From Austropuccinia psidii (lineage: Eukaryota; Basidiomycota; Pucciniomycetes; Pucciniales; Sphaerophragmiaceae): a DNA stretch of 64,000 nt. The position numbers and the translations under genes were made by a program. This document shows, piece after piece, positions 9,919 to 21,628 of this stretch (the first letter of the stretch is position 1; each line of letters opens with the position of its first letter). The notes beneath the pieces were generated by a model. The model had not been told where the DNA came from, did not search any database, and saw only the letters and a program-made list of their open reading frames with translations. The stretch covers positions 5,394,001 through 5,458,000 of the forward strand of contig JALGQZ010000019.1 in the NCBI GenBank assembly GCA_023105745.1, given 5' to 3'.

Positions 9919-12174
9919 TGTGAACCTTAGAGGTATTTTCATATATCCAAAAGACCACAAATAACAAGATAAGATAAAAATATAAATAAAATGAATTTAT
10001 TTATATTATCAAAATTCAGATTAAGATATAAATGAAAATATATATACAAAAATAAAAATTGAATTATGATTTCAAATCAAACTTACAATAAAATTTAAAA
10101 TTATGAAAATACATTTTTACTTGAAAAATTAAGTAAAAATGAATTCTTAATAAAATTAATGAAATTAAAATATTTTTGGTAAAAAGTTACATAAAATATA
10201 TTATATCTTTTCATCCAATAAATAAACTTAAGAAAATTACTCCACCATTAGACCTCTCATAAAAAATAAGGTGGGGTCACATCTGGGTAAATGTTTTGTA
10301 ACTCAAGTCTAAATAAGCTTGAATGGAGTTGTAGTATTTTCTGTACAAAAGTTTAAGATCCTCAAAACCTTATTTTGATGCACACCACATGTGGTGTTAA
10401 CCATCAATTTTTGTGTTAAAATTCAGGTATTGTGTGTATTTTAGAAGTTATGAGGAATTGAAGTATTTTCAATTGAAATGTCAAAATGTGCGTGTGTATT
10501 ACATAAGTGAGCTTTAATTTCATATGAGGTATAAATGATTACAGTTGTGTGATTTGAAACTCAATTGAATTGTATGTGAAAATTGCAAGTGTATTATATG
10601 ATGAGGAATTAAAGAAAAAATAAATTGGAAAGATTAATTCTGGGGGGGAAAGGTACTCTAGCTCCAAGGGGGAGCCAGACCCCCAAAATCCTTTCTGACA
10701 GGCGTGGAATGTCAAAATCCATGGAAAGGTTCATCACTTTTGGCCTGGAACTGAGTCACGGGGTCTGTGAATCAATTGATGATGAGGTTTTGATACCAAC
10801 CAGGGCAGTTTTAACTGTTTCCAAGAGGGTAAAACTACCCTTAAGTTAAAACAATCTTACTAAAAACGGTTTTAACTGGTTTTGACTTCTCTAACACACA
10901 TTCTGACATGTTTTGAAGGCACTAGGCCAGGTATTACTATAGGAATGGCTGATTTAAGGGTCTAAAAAAGCTAAACATAACAAAAAATGCCTAGAACCAG
11001 CCTTTTTTGGTCTAAACAACGGTTCAATGATGCCATAATTGACTTTGCTGTTGTCAGAGTGTTTTCCATGATGGACATAGAAAATTAATGGCAACAAAAG
11101 AATGTCTTCTTTGCCCCACTTTTCTCTTCATGTTAGAATCTTTTCCTTTTATAATTGGTTTAAACATTGTTGAAAAAAATCAATAAAAGACTCCAACCAC
11201 CCTTTTTATACCATTTTAGACCTTTAACCACTTGAAATTTATCATTACAATCATTGTTTGTAACTCTTATAATCATTTTTACCTCTTGAACCACCCCATA
11301 AGTGAATTAAAGCATCTTTCATCACTGTTAACTTTGTCACTTTGTGTCCAAATTCACTGTGATCACATTTGGGCATTTTTTATCTTTGAATTTCTTTTTA
11401 GAGGCTTTGTTCTCTAATTAATTCTTTGTAGTTATTTTCTCAATTAATTCCAATTAAAATTTATCTTCAAGAAATTTCTTTTGTAGCCTTAAATATCTCT
11501 TGTAGAGTATTTTTGGATAAATTTCTATTGTTGGTAAAACAATCGATCTTTATAATACTATTGTTTTATACTTATGAGGTTAAACACAATAAAATTGCCA
11601 TGTTTTCTGTTGAAAATACAATTTCATACTATTTTTTAATTATATTTTACCTTATAAGAATTTTGAGGACAGGAAAAGTACTTGATTTTTGATCAAAGTC
11701 TCATATCCATGCCCTACATAAGTCTTATAATCATTTTTACCGCTTGATCCACCCCATAAGTGAACTAAAGTATCTTTCATCACTGTTAGCTTGGTCACTT
11801 TGTTTCCAAATTCACTCTGGTCACTTTTGGGCATTTTTTCTCTTTAAAAACCCTTTTAAAGACATTTTTCTTCAATTACTTGCTTGACGTCCTTTGTTCA
11901 AATAATTCCAATTGAAATTGCTCTTGAAGAAATGTTTTTTGTAGCCTTAAATATCTCTTGTAGAGTATTTTTGGATAAATCTTTATTTTTAGTAAAAAAA
12001 GAAATCTTTATAATATTATTTTTTTATACTTATAAAGTTAAAAACATTAAAATTGGTGTGCTTTCTGCAAAAATACTATTTTGTAGTATTTCCAACTATT
12101 TTTCACCTTATACAAATTTTGAGGACAGGAAAAGTACTTGATTTTTTATCAAATTTTCATATCCACACCTTACA
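9919..12174 (+). mobile_element. R1: E-family LTR copy with duplicated 3' part
   Basis: Starts TGTGAACCTTAGAGG and ends CCACACCTTACA, matching the E 3' LTR (23564-25373) and R3 (27242-28993) along its length, with no internal coding region. Flanks ATGGC (9914-9918) and ATGGA (12175-12179) are a 5-bp duplication with one mismatch; removing it rejoins the gag of B (KGFPSRILDQLA). It is about 450 bp longer than R2/R3 because its 3' part is present twice: 11266-11717 and 11724-12174 align at an offset of 458 bp. Short ORFs within it, such as 10625-10849, recur in R2 but look like chance frames of the repeat. Confidence 0.85.
11266..12174 (+). repeat. Tandem duplication of LTR 3' end inside R1
   Basis: The block beginning CTTATAATCATTTTTACC and ending near CATATCCA..TACA occurs twice, offset 458 bp. 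The first copy ends CCCTACA at 11717 and the second begins at once. The two are clearly diverged, so this is an old event, or the joint of two LTRs left after recombination. Confidence 0.75.
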
Positions 12175-13084
12175 ATGGAAATCCCTTGCTGAAATGATGG
12201 ATGAGAGCTCTTTCAACCCAATCCCTGATTCTTGAGACCAAACTTCTGAAATCAGAAATGTATAATGATACCTTCCCACCTTCTCTCATTCTCAAGGAAT
12301 TCAACTCTGAGTCAGCTTTTCTGACTTTATTTGGGTCCCAAAATAAAGTAAAGAGTTGAGATTCAAATAATTTCCAAGAATTGAGGAGATAATTTGGATC
12401 TTGATTGGTGAGATTGGAAAGATAAGGCTCAATCCATTTTGCAGCCCTGCCAATGAGAAATGAGGTGGCATAAAGGACCTTCTTTCTGTCTTGAGAGAAG
12501 TTTGCCGGATCATTATGAAAAATTAATTGACAATACTGAATAAAGCTTCTAAATTTGAAGGGCTGAGTCCCATCAAAGCATTCTGGTGCCTTCATAGATT
12601 GAGTATTGAAGGCGGGTGGTTGTGATGAATCAGAAGATGAAGCTGCTTGAAGATTGGCCATAATTTGAGTCATCTTATGCATGATGGCCAATAAGTCTGA
12701 TTCAGACTAATGAGAGACAGGCTGATTAGACTGGGGAAGAGTTGGCCCTCCAGTCCCTTGGGATGCCCCCACAGGAGCAGGAACACCTTGAATACAATCA
12801 GACTCCTCCTCTTTACCATCTTCCCCAGGATCTCTTACAATGGTCCATGAAGTTTCTGGAAACCCTCCAACTACTAATGAAATTTAATTTGATCTTCTTG
12901 GCCCTTTTCCTTCCTTCCTGGATGGTTCTGCTCCTTCCATAATGGGTACTCTGTGTAATTGGGCCCTGAGTTGAGGAACCACTGGGGTGCCCTCAAGAGG
13001 AGCTCTTGGAGTTGGAGTGAGAACAGCATGTCCTCTGGCCTGAGATCTGGTCTGTCTTGCAGGAGGTGAATGTTTAATAGACAT
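12175..13084 (-). pseudogene. gag: Element B gag, N-terminal part
   Basis: A true ATG at 13084 opens MSIKHSPPARQTRSQ, parallel to [15 protein letters not shown] of S. The frame continues through ARAPLEGTP-like Pro/Arg-rich sequence, stops at 12884-12886 and 12707-12709, then the capsid-like block FDGTQPFKFRSFIQYCQLIF (from about 12580), [21 protein letters not shown] and VSLYISDFRSL. It is cut at 12174 by R1. The capsid part packages element RNA in the cytoplasm; here it is interrupted by two stops plus R1. Confidence 0.85.
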
Positions 13085-14044
13085 GATTTCAGGAATAAAG
13101 AAAATTAAAATAAATGAATAAAATCAAAATTTGAAGATGAAACGCTTCAGGCAAATCAACTGAAGAGCTTGAAGTCAAAATCAAAATCATAATCAATTTC
13201 TTGAAGAAAATGAATCAATCAAAATGATCTCTTGAGGAAAATCAATGAATCAAATTTGAAAATGAATTTGTCAAGTAAATAAATCAATATGTCAAATCAA
13301 TAAAAATCAATCAAACAAATTCAATTCTTGGGGAAAAATAAATTTTATGTCAAAATTCTTGATGCAAAAAAATCAGCAAAAGAAAATGAAATCTTCAGGT
13401 AAATCAATTTTGTTGAGGTCATTATTATTTATTTCAAATCAAATGCAAATGAGTTCTTTGTAAAAAAATCAAACTTCTTGAAAAATCAAACAAGTACGAA
13501 TCTTGATGTGAAGAATGTGTCTGAATAATTAGATGAGCAATTTGAAAAGCAAATGAATTTCAATATGACACCTGAAGTATGAATGAAATGAAATTGATTA
13601 TTTGAGATAGGATTTCATAGAGAAAAAACAAAAATAAAATTTACAGCTTTCCATTTTCAAGAATGGAGAATGAATGAGAGAAAATTGAGAGGTGACAAAG
13701 AATAATCAAGTTGTAAAGCATTGAAGAGTCACAATTTCGATGAAATGAATTAATGAAATTATAAAAAAAGAATGAACAGAATGAAAAGAAATTATAAGTT
13801 AATTTATACAATTTCACAGGTGCTCTTATGGAAGAAAGAGTGGCCTGGCACTCAGGAAACAACAACTCACTTGGAGGGCTCCAAAAGAATAAAGAAATAA
13901 AAAGGAATATATGTCTTTAAGGAAGGATAAGAGTAAAGACAAGTGTGCCAAAGATAAAAGAAAAAGGAAGCCAACAGCTAAGATAATAAGAAAGCAAAAA
14001 GCCAAAGAGACAACCAAATGAATCCTCAATTCACTATTTCAACC
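13085..14044 (-). other. Untranslated leader of element B
   Basis: About 960 bp of AT-rich sequence dominated by repeated TTGATTTGA/AATCAAAT words, the same low-complexity style and length as the S leader (59527-60495). Next to the LTR it reads (minus strand) GGTTGAAATAGTG, matching GGTTGAAACAGTG after the S LTR, so this may be the primer-binding side. No gene seen. Confidence 0.6.
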
Positions 14045-14466
14045 TGGCAGAACAAACAATGGAATTAGTAAAGGATATTACCACGAATATCCACTGAAAG
14101 GCAAAGAAGAAAAGGTGAAAATGAGTGAGCTAATATTATCAGTATTTACCTTAATAAATGAAAAGAAAATAAGGATAAAAAAAATCCAATATATGAATTA
14201 ACTGGGGAAAAGTCCCCAGGGAAATAAAGGTGGCCAGTATTAGTGAAGAGTTCAAAGACTGATCCTGGAAGGTTGATCTGTGGCTGTACTGACTGTTTTG
14301 GGTCAATACAGATCATGCCATCTTGAGAATTTAGCTGTGTGATGGAATTCCCACAGTGGAATATGAATTGGCCCAAAATGGCTAAGGTCATACAGCCTGC
14401 TTGAATACAACCTGTATGGACACATTGAGTTGTCCAAGGGATACTGAAGTACTTGATGCCTTGACA
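14045..14466 (-). repeat. 5' LTR of element B
   Basis: About 422 bp. The palindromic block CTGGGGAAAAGTCCCCAG near 14200-14220 matches CTGGGGACTTTTCCCCAG in the S LTR near 59350, and it sits upstream of the same leader type. Proposed ends on the minus strand are TGTCAAGGC and CTGCCA. The outer end is approximate, since no 3' LTR survives. Confidence 0.55.
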
Positions 14467-15480
14467 ACTGATTTAATTCTTGATGAACTCTTGAAATTTC
14501 CCTTGGAAGAATTCTGAAAGAAAGTAAAACCCAACTCCTGCAGGGCCAGGTGGTTGGGGACCTTGAATGTTCTTCTGGTAGCCGCCAGGGATTGCAAGAC
14601 TGAATGACTGAGAAGTATTCCTTTGAAATGGCTGATGGATATTAAGGCTGGAGTTAGAATTACATGATTTGGTCCTGAAAACATCACCATTGGATTGCTG
14701 AGGGAAAACGGTACACAATGGTATATGATACCATATATGTACCATCCTTGGTTCCTGCTAGATGAGTCCAATTTGAGTTGAAGTTGGGGGTTTCCCTGAT
14801 ATTGGGCGGAAGCCCCTTTATGAAGGTGACTGCCAGAGGCCATGGTTGAAGTCTTGAGGGGAAATGTCTCCCATGTTCATTTTGGGTCCCCTCGGATTTG
14901 GGGTCGAGATGTGATTTTCCTGGGTCTATGGCCATTTGGGGTCTTCAGGGAATAAGGTGGGCTCAGTTGTGGTTTGGGACCCACCTGGAGTTGGTGGCCA
15001 CTGATAGTTTCACTTGGCACCTTTTGGCCTCATTGGATTTATGCCCAAAGGGGCCTAAAGGGTCCCACGGATTGCAGACTGTGAATTACAGCCCACAGGC
15101 TGTAGAAAGCATAGGGGGCCTAAATGGCCCAAAAAGGTGATTTAGGGCCTTGGCACAATAATCAAAGAGGTAGGGCCCAGTGGCCCCAGGCCCAAAACAA
15201 AGGAATTGACCTTGGGGTTGGTGAAGTGAAGGATTTGCCAGAAGGGCCAATTATGCAGGATATGGCCTGAGGCCATAAATTCCCAGAAAAAGGTGGTGTG
15301 GCCCAAAGGTCATAAAACATCAATATGGAACAATTGCCATAAAAATGATAACATGGCCAATTGACCATAAATTGAGGTCAGGCTATAATTGCAGCAAACA
15401 CGCATTGGGGGGGGTGATTACACGTGGTTGTGAGAGTGAGGCTTTATTTTCCCTTTTTATTTTGAAAAATCTTTCTTAAC
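14467..15480. other. GGCC-rich unassigned interval
   Basis: Clearly more GC-rich than its surroundings, with many GGCC/GGGCC strings from about 14930 to 15310 (for example GGGCCTAAA and TGGCCCAAA variants). Small ORFs on both strands lack any recognisable domain and are not accepted. Near 15405 a run of eight G follows ACGCA, faintly like the LTR end plus G-rich primer site of Q and G. I could not decide whether this is an unrelated LTR, host sequence or the displaced 5' end of E. Confidence 0.4.
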
Positions 15481-15509
15481 CTAAATAATTCCTTTTTTCA
15501 TTGATTTTA

Positions 15510-16431
15510 ATGTCTAACAAATTGGTAAGACAAGAAAACATTGAAACTGCATCAACAGCTACTAGCAATATTCCTGCCAGTACTGCAAATTCTAACTATA
15601 ATAGCACAGTTATTATCACTGAGAACAATCAACCAGAGCCAATTCCTTCTGAATTAATTAACTTGGACATACGTGATACCCTTCAAAAGGCAAAGAATTT
15701 GGTCAATAGTAAGTTTTTGACTTGAAATTACTATTTTTAAGCTTTGAATCATAAAATATGCCTTCAACCAGATCAGGAGCCAGCTATAACTCCTCAAGCA
15801 ACTCCCAACAAGTTTATAGACGTGAGTATGGCAGAAGCCAATGAGTTACAGAAGGGATAGGGTCAGTAAATGGATCCCAAACTGACAAATTATGCCATTC
15901 TGAAGCTGATAATACTTTTTTACCTTCAAACAGAGCTGAAATCACCACAAGAAGCCTCACTGGACATATACAAAGGCAGCCAGAAGGGCTACAACAATGA
16001 ATCGCAGCACAAAGAGTACCAGATCCTTGATGATATGTAGAGAAACTGCATGAATTCTTACCTGACTGTGAGAAATCTCCTGAGCTCTCCCAACACTTGC
16101 AAGTTACTTAATGGATGGCATCCATTGACGGAAAAGAAAAACATGATGCTTTTAACAGCAGAATGCAAGAAAAACAACCCTCCACCACCCAAGCAAGTGC
16201 CAAAAACAGCCACAGTGGCCAGAAGCAGAATTTCTGATGTGAAGAGGAAGCCATAAGCTCAGAATAGGGGAAATTTCAAAGCACCAGCCACAAAACCTTA
16301 CAGCCAGGGCTACAGAATCCCAAAGATTCAGCAGGATGCCATGGAAAATGTATTTGAGAAGGCCAGAACAATGATGGAATTGCAGAAAAGGGAGGAAGCC
16401 ATATTAAAATATCAGAAATGATTTCTTATCT
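15510..16431 (+). pseudogene. Element E ORF1 (putative two-exon, broken)
   Basis: The ATG at 15510 opens MSNKLVRQENIE; this frame reaches a stop at 15723. A GTAAGT donor at 15709 and CAG acceptor ending 15771 would remove exactly 63 nt with both in-frame stops (15723, 15738) and continue in the same frame into QEPAITPQATPNKFID. Stops then lie near 15858, 15867, 16038 and 16254. The latter part, MNSYLTVRNLLSSPNTCKLL and GYRIPKIQQDAMENVFEKAR, matches ORF1 of element Q (MNSYLHIKSFL, GYRIPKLEPSAVDSVF). The product is basic and of unknown role. The intron is inference; the shared ORF1 frame is directly visible. Confidence 0.55.
15709..15771 (+). other. Possible 63-nt intron in E ORF1
   Basis: Donor GTAAGT, acceptor CAACCAG. 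Its length is a multiple of three and it contains two stops of the ORF1 frame plus the ATG (15758) of the gag-pol frame. There is no RNA evidence. Confidence 0.35.
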
Positions 16432-18770
16432 TCTAGATGAAATTCAAAACTTGTATATAGCTATAAATGACATAAAAATCACATTTCTGATAAACATTCA
16501 TCAATTTGTAACAATATTAAGATAAATTACTTAAGTCTGAGCCAAATAAATGAGACACTTATGTGTTTTGAAATGGTTTCCAGACAAATTAAAGCTTCCA
16601 ATAATGAAGATTCATTTGGAGCTAAGTTAAATTAACAATCGTCCATTATTAAAGAATTAACAGAAAAATATTCTAAATTCAATATTGATGACATAATTGA
16701 GACATGAATAAAAAAAGCCATAAATATTATCAAACAAGATAATAAGAAAGCTCTTGATGATATTGCAAATTCATTGAATGAAGTAAAGACATATACAATT
16801 GCCTTGAAAAAGTGTTTTGAAACCACACAACAGGAAGTATGAAAATTAACAATGAAATTGAATCAAGTGACTTCTGATAATACTAGATAGACAGAATTAT
16901 GGCAAGAATTAACACATAAGGAAGATATTTAGAAAATTGAAGTGATAAATTTAATACAAAGCTTCCAACATGAGTTCAGAAATTCTCAAATGTGTAGCAA
17001 GAGTAAGATGAATGATATTGAACAATTACTCCACACCTTACCTGGAATTTCCACACCTCTGAATCAAAATGAGGGTGCAGGAATTTCCAATCCATAAGTA
17101 TTGGATGTTGAAAATTCACAGTTAAAAAGTGAATTTCCACTTCTTTTCATAACTTGGAAACATCAATTGGCCAAGAACTCTTGAAGGAAGTACCAAAACT
17201 TGAAGAATAGCCTCACTTCAGTGGTGAATGAGAGTATGGCCATATGGAATTAATCAGAGGTATAGACATGCTCAAAGAGGAATTTTAATTACCTGAAAGA
17301 TTTGTAACAGCAAGATCTAACACCTGGTTTACCAGATCAGCCCACATTTGGTATATAAAATTGAGACAGGCACATGGACACCATAGTTGAACTTGGTGGA
17401 AAACCCAAATTATCAAAAAATGCGCCAATGATTCTTGGAGATTGAAATTTTAAACATCCTTTGAATCTCCTAAATTTAATGCCGAAAAAGACAATGTCTT
17501 ACCATGGTTTTACCAATAAAATGATAGATCAACAGCATTATATCCTGAAATGTCAGAATTTATGATTCACAGAGAAATTCTTAGAGAATGTGGAGGTGAC
17601 TTAAAGCATTCTGTCAAAAGCAGTACTACTGAACAATCTTCAGCAGAAGATATCATTAATATATTGGAAGAAGTCACCACTAGAACCAGAATTGGTTCTC
17701 GTACGGTGAATCTCAAAAGAAGGTTTAATACACCTTGGAAAGATTCTGTGGACAATAATCCCAAATAAAATTCTAATAATTTTAAGCTTAAATCTGCAGA
17801 TGTGATGAGAAGGTGCCATTTTTTCCAAAGAATCACACATTTAGCTAATACATGCCACAAGAAGGGGAAAATCAATGAAATTGACATTGAAAAGGAGCCT
17901 GATGTTGAAATGGATGAGGTAATTGAAGATAATGCAGACAATAAATCATCAATCTTTTCTGAGTTTTCAAAGGATATAGAAAATATCAATGTAAATTTCT
18001 ATATCATGGAATTTTATTCCCACTTGCGACAATCAAGCAGTGGTCAACTTTATTTATTGAGAATTCAAGATTCACAACTAATGAAAAACCAACCAAACAG
18101 GGGAAGAGGTCATACAGCTGGTAACTCCTGTATAGAAGAAGTGATAATAGAAAACAAACCCACTAAGCTTTTACTTTACCCAGGAGCCTTCTGCTCTTTT
18201 GTTGGAAAATCTTTTCTTCAGACTTGTGTACCAAACTTCAAAGATCAATTATTGCCAATTTATGGCATAAAATTCAATAGTTCAAGTAGTCCAATGAAAG
18301 CATTGGGAATACTTGAGACTACTGTCATATTTCCGCACATAAATGGAAATCTAAGAAAAACTGTTGAATTTGTTGTTATGGAAAGTTTCTCTAGTACCCA
18401 TTTTATATTGGGAAGTGACCATTTGATCAGATATTGTATATACTTACATAACAAAAAAGACACACACTTCACTATTGGACACAATAAGTGTCAAAAATTG
18501 GCCTTTTTACCATTTAAAAGCCAAATTACCATAAAAAAAGTATCATCAGTCAGCTTAGAGTTAGAAAAGTCCAAGTATGAACATTTTAATGAAGCTGTAA
18601 TCATTCTTCATCTCACTGATGAAAAAGAAAGTCAACCTTCTGCCCTTTTATATGACCAAAAAGAAGCCTTTGCATCATATCAAGAGCCCCTGGGAGCAAT
18701 TGTTGGTCATGAGGTTGACATTATTCTTAATATTGAAAGACCTTACCCGCCACTCTTTAGAAGACCTTGA
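15758..18770 (+). pseudogene. gag: Element E gag and protease (broken)
   Basis: The ATG at 15758 opens MPSTRSGASYN in the frame lying -1 relative to ORF1; it overlaps ORF1 for about 670 nt. After a helical Lys/Asn-rich spacer (16440-17100), a capsid-like block appears (PHFSGE, HMELIRGID, WTWWKTQII), then PEMSEFMIHREILRECGGDL (17550 on). The knuckle reads CHFFQRITHLANTC (17812-17853): the second Cys is Phe. The protease box is LLLYPGAFCS (about 18165-18195), with Tyr at the catalytic Asp position. Multiple in-frame stops include 17766-17768 and 18768-18770. In the family this gives capsid, RNA-binding and protease functions; this copy is inactive. Confidence 0.75.
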
Positions 18771-21615
18771 TATCCAGCAAGTCCTAAATCAAGAGAATCT
18801 CTAGAAATAGATATTAAAGAACTTCTAGACCTTGGGGTAATAAGAAAGGTTGGCCACAATGAGGAGGTAGAAATAACTACACCAGTAAACGTGGCATGGA
18901 ATAATGGAAAATCTAGAATGGTTGGAGACTTTGGACGTCTGAATACTTACACTGTTCCAGACAGGTACGCAAAAACAAAAATCCAAATTTCCCTTACCCA
19001 AATATCTCAAGCAGTGTGTATAAGCACCATGGATGCCTTCAAAGGATTTAATCAAAATTTGGTGACACCAAAGACAAGAAAAACTTGAGGATTATTGTTC
19101 ATTGTGAAGTGTATGAATATTTAAGAATACCTTTTGGCATCAGTAATGCACCTTCACACTTCCAAATAATTATGAATGAAATCTTCCCTGAAGAACTTTC
19201 AGAAGGATGGTTAATCATTTACATTTATGATATTATTGTCGGTTACAAGACCTGGGAAGAACATATGTACAGATTATCCAGAGTTTTGAACAGAATTCAA
19301 TGTGTAAACATGAAAATTTCTTTAAAGAAATTTCATTTTGGATTTCAAGAACTCAAAGCACTAGGACATGTGGTATCTGTTTTATCCCTTGGAATTGACA
19401 AAAACAAACTTACAGCAGTGCTACTGAAACATATGCCTCAGAACAAAAAAGAAATTCAGTCATTTTTGGGGTTTGCAAGATATTACAGGCAGAATATACA
19501 AGATTTTGCATCCATAGCAAGACCTCTTTGTAAATTATGTGACAAGAACACAGTATTTGAAATGACTGTTGACAGAGTCAAAGCCTTTGAATCTCTAAGA
19601 AAAGCCTTGACCAATGCTCCACTCTTACTAATTCCAGATTTCAAGCTGCCCTTTAAGCTTTATATAGATGCATCAGAAGATGGACTAGGTCCTACACTAA
19701 ATCAATTCCAGAGTATAAGTGATAAGCCTGTGGAAGGACCCATATGCTTCATATCCAGCCAAATCAAACCAACTGAATCTTATTCCTTGTCTGGGTCTCT
19801 GGAAAACTCAATTAGTTTCTAAAGTGATGTTATTTTGCATTAATAACAGATTTTACTTCTCTTCAATCACTTTTGAACATGAAAACACCCAAAAGGCATA
19901 TGCTCACATGGAAAATATCCATACAGTAGTATAGTGGTAATATTACTATTGTTCACAAAGATGGAAATATTCATAAAAATGCATATGCACTGAGAAGATG
20001 GCCATTACCAATTAATATTTATAATCCTTCTTATGTGCCAGAAGATGCTTCCCCACAGATCTCAGTAGAAGGAATCAGTGTTACAGATCTTCACACAACA
20101 TTCTTTGAGGAAGTAAGAAGCATCTATACTCAAGATAAGAATTGTAGCATCCTATGTCAAATTATTACTAAAGGATGTAAGAAAACTCTTTGATAAATGC
20201 TTTACATGAAATATGGAAGAAATCATATGATGAAGGAACATTCCACTTACTAGATGGTATACTTTACCACACAACTAAGCATACATGTGTCATGACAGTT
20301 GTGGACAGGTCCTTAATAAATCTCGTATTAAAAGAATGCCATGACAGCCCCTTCTCAGGATATCTGTCTGAGGAGGGAAAAGAGAAAAGATAAAGACCTG
20401 TATATGGTGGCCAATGTGGCAGATTATTCCGAAACCTGGGACAGATGTCAAAAGGCTAATAAATCCACTGGCAAAATACTTGGAAATATGATCAAATTCC
20501 AAGACCCTAGAAAACCTTGGGAAATTTCCCATATGGATTGGGTAACTGGCCTACCACCAGGGGGTGATAGAAGTAATAATGCATGCCTAGTGATTGCTGA
20601 CAGATTCAGTAAGACTCCAATCTTTCTACCATGTCACAAGGTTTATACAGCCATGGATACAGCTCTACTAATATGGGATATAGTAATATCATGGACTGGA
20701 ACATTCACAAATATCATTAGTAAAAGAGATCCAAAGTTAACCTCAGAACTATTGACAAATCCTCACTAATCATTTGGAGAAAAGTTGTTCTTCTATACAT
20801 CCTACCCACCACAAATGGATGGACTTGTGGAAAAAATGATCCAAACATTGGAAGATATGTTAAGAAGATTATGTGCATATTTCCTTGATTTTGAAGATTG
20901 CTATGGGTTCACACATGATTGGAGTACCCTTTTACCGGCACTGGAATTGGAATATAAGACATCCATACATGCCAGTACCAATAAAACTCCTTCTATTCTA
21001 GAAAAAGGATGGAATCGCAAACTACCTCAAGATTCCTTGAGGAAAGATTTGGTTGAGATGCATCCTACAGCTGCTAGCTTCAAATTAATTCTAGAAAAAG
21101 CTAGAAAGCATGCAATAAGCTGCATGGAGGACTCATTTGAATATGCCAAGAACAAATGGGACAAATCACATGCCACGCCAGATTTCAAAGGGGGAGATTT
21201 AGTACTTGTATCCACCACTAACTTCAATAACATCAAAGGATGTAAAAAACTAAAATACTCCTTTGCAGGATGTTTTTTTATTAAAGCCCACCATGGCAAA
21301 ATGCAATTGGAGTATAATTGTCTGAGGAACTTAGCTATAAGCATCCTAAATTTCTAGTAATCTTGGGAAAGCTATATAAAGCTAGGAATTCTGAGAAGTT
21401 TCCTTTGAGAAAGAAGGTTTCCCAGAAGATACCTCCTATTGAATCTTCTGGTACTAAGAAAATCACCAAATTTCTCAAAGAAAGGAAGGGAATACCTTTT
21501 TAGGTACAGTCACCCAACTTTTGAAGATGAATGGTTAGTAGAAAAGGACATACCTGAAGCTACTAAACTTCTCAGAAGGTTTGGACACACTAGAAATAAG
21601 AGTAGTACAAAGTAA
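18771..21615 (+). pseudogene. pol: Element E RT, RNase H, integrase, chromodomain-like tail (broken)
   Basis: RT starts with YPASPKSRESLEI and [18 protein letters not shown] (18830 on), [22 protein letters not shown], then a frameshift near 19083, [14 protein letters not shown], and the catalytic box FIYIYDIIV (19215-19242): Tyr replaces the first Asp of IDD. RNase [12 protein letters not shown] is near 19660. A deletion near 19785 removes part of RNase H. Integrase shows DWVTGLPPGGDR (20530-20570), SKRDPKLTS (20720) and GLVEKMIQTLEDM (20822). The C-terminal segment near 21480-21615, REYLFRYSHPTFEDEW then IPEATKLLRRF, resembles a chromodomain, which in chromoviruses directs insertion to heterochromatin. 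At least ten stops and frameshifts are present. Confidence 0.75.
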
Positions 21616-21628
21616 GGTTCTTTCTTTA

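Larger units (their letters stand above)
7940..14466 (-). mobile_element. Element B, truncated Ty3/Gypsy retrotransposon
   Basis: On the minus strand the order is 5' LTR (14466-14045), long leader, gag, a gag/pol frameshift site, protease and RT; then the element breaks off near 7940 inside the RT-RNase H connection (block LKVLQSFVG), so RNase H, integrase and the 3' LTR are missing. It is closely related to element S (48813-64000). It is interrupted inside gag by the E-family LTR copy R1. Confidence 0.85.

Noticed and set aside
10625..10849. 74-codon ORF also found at 24264-24488
   Set aside because: It lies inside aligned LTR copies, is shortened in R3, and starts on a weak context; it looks like a chance frame in a repeat.
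13641..14029. Minus-strand ORFs with membrane-like stretches
   Set aside because: They fall in the AT-rich leader of element B with no conservation in the S leader.
14388..15140. Overlapping small ORFs in the GGCC-rich interval
   Set aside because: No domain, no consistent frame and both strands equally open; GC content alone explains them.
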